From positions 1 to 6,642 of the forward strand of contig CAZVAO010000117.1 of NCBI GenBank assembly GCA_964625175.1: a DNA stretch of 6,642 nt, in the 5' to 3' direction. This document shows, piece by piece, positions 5,892 to 6,642 of the stretch. Below the pieces are notes generated by a model. The model made no database searches and was not told where the DNA came from. It worked only from the letters and a program-made list of their open reading frames with translations. How positions within the stretch are numbered: position 1 is the first letter of the stretch; the number at the start of each line of letters is the position of its first letter. The stretch comes from CAZVAO01 sp964625175. GTDB lineage: Bacteria > Bacillota > UBA994 > PWPR01. Position numbers and translations under genes: made by a program.

Positions 5892-6642
5892 ATGAAACAT
5901 GTTAGCGTCTTACTAGATGCCGCTGTAGAGGTCTTAAATATCAAAGCCGAGGGAATATATGTCGATGGCACTTTCGGGCGTGGGGGGCATTCTCAGAGGA
6001 TTCTGGAGGCACTCGGTCCACAGGGAAAACTCATCTGTTTTGACCAAGATGCTGAAGCAATTTCCGCTGGACGAACACGTTGGTCGGATGAAAGTCGGAT
6101 GACATTCATTCATCGCAATTTTAGTGAACTACGCAGCGCTTTATCCGAGATCGGTATTGACTCTATTGATGGGATGATTCTTGATTTAGGCGTATCCTCA
6201 CCGCAACTTGATGAGGCCGAGCGGGGGTTTTCCTACCACCAAGAAGGTCAGTTGGATATGCGGATGGATCAGCGTCAGTCGTTGACGGCGTATGATGTCG
6301 TTAATACCTACTCAGAAACCGATCTGCGCACCTATATTTACCGCTATGGTGAAGAAAAGAAGGCAGGCAGAATAGCGAAACTAATCTGTAAAGCCAGAGC
6401 AGAAGAACCAATTCGCACGACCCTGCAATTAGCGGAAATTATCAAAAAAGCGTTTTCACCAAGTGAACGGAGGGACCATCACCCTGCACGCCGTACCTTC
6501 CAGGCAATTCGGATTATGGTTAATAATGAATTAGGAGCCTTAGAAGATGTGTTACCGCAGGCTATTGAATTGCTAGCGATGGATGGCGTCTTGAGTGTCA
6601 TCACATTTCATTCATTAGAAGACCGCATCGTCAAGCAAATAT
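5892..6642 (+). CDS. rsmH: 16S rRNA m4C1402 methyltransferase RsmH, right-truncated
   Basis: S-adenosylmethionine-dependent enzyme (formerly MraW) that N4-methylates C1402 in the decoding centre of 16S rRNA. The first 250 residues are present and the frame is open to the right edge; the family is about 310 residues, so roughly 60 C-terminal residues are missing. It starts MKHVSVLL, close to the usual HVTVLL opening. Visible motifs are VDGTFGRGGHS (24-34, SAM-binding motif I), FDQD (50-53), ILDLGVSSPQLD (96-107), LDMRMD (121-126), the signature HPARRTFQAIRIMVNNEL (197-214), and ITFHSLEDRIVK (237-248). Just before LDMRMD the usual DxPL is replaced by EGQL (118-121). Ribosome site AAGGGG (5878-5883) overlaps the mraZ stop and lies 8 bases before the ATG. 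It should be co-transcribed with mraZ and followed by further dcw genes outside the window. Confidence 0.97.
   Translation, partial: MKHVSVLLDAAVEVLNIKAEGIYVDGTFGRGGHSQRILEALGPQGKLICFDQDAEAISAGRTRWSDESRMTFIHRNFSELRSALSEIGIDSIDGMILDLGVSSPQLDEAERGFSYHQEGQLDMRMDQRQSLTAYDVVNTYSETDLRTYIYRYGEEKKAGRIAKLICKARAEEPIRTTLQLAEIIKKAFSPSERRDHHPARRTFQAIRIMVNNELGALEDVLPQAIELLAMDGVLSVITFHSLEDRIVKQI

Noticed and set aside
1..6642. CRISPR array, insertion sequence, tRNA, phage or defence genes
   Set aside because: No regularly spaced repeats, transposase motifs, terminal inverted repeats, tRNA-like cloverleaf or defence-type domains were seen on either strand; the window is filled by housekeeping genes.

Overview
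The window looks like an ordinary chromosomal segment of a Gram-positive-type (Bacillota/Firmicutes) anaerobe. The pointers are strong GGAGG-type ribosome-binding sites, tight co-directional gene packing, an mraZ-rsmH start of the division/cell-wall (dcw) cluster, Hsp33, and an oxygen-labile two-subunit class I fumarase of the kind common in anaerobes. A Clostridia or Negativicutes member would fit, but the window alone cannot fix the genus. All eight recognisable genes are on the + strand, and I found no credible gene on the - strand.

Layout. (1) 1-1704: the 3' end of nth (endonuclease III, cut by the left edge), then 15 bases later a complete MATE-family multidrug/toxin exporter. (2) 1705-1934: a 230-base gap with two adjacent hairpins just after the MATE gene, AT-rich palindromic sequence, a 10-base direct repeat, and an extended -10 promoter that should drive the next unit. 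(3) 1935-5223: a tightly packed four-gene unit made of a HypE/PurM-like AIR-synthase-family protein of unknown substrate, hslO (redox chaperone Hsp33), and the alpha and beta subunits of class I [4Fe-4S] fumarate hydratase. A strong rho-independent terminator (5278-5308, T8 tract) closes it. (4) 5309-6642: a short leader with short repeats, then mraZ and rsmH, the first genes of the dcw cluster. rsmH is cut by the right edge.

How the genes fit together. The nth-MATE pair combines base-excision repair with efflux and has no obvious shared job beyond operon packing. The middle unit puts an oxygen- and oxidant-sensitive Fe-S enzyme directly behind a chaperone that is switched on by oxidation, with a one-base stop/start overlap between them. 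This is compatible with co-regulation around redox stress, but that is inference. mraZ-rsmH is the standard transcription regulator plus 16S rRNA methyltransferase pair.

I did not find a new mobile, defence, CRISPR or RNA-based system. The observations most worth following are the orphan AIR-synthase paralogue beside hslO and fumarase, the four-cysteine cluster at the zinc site of Hsp33, and short repeats at the two candidate promoter regions.
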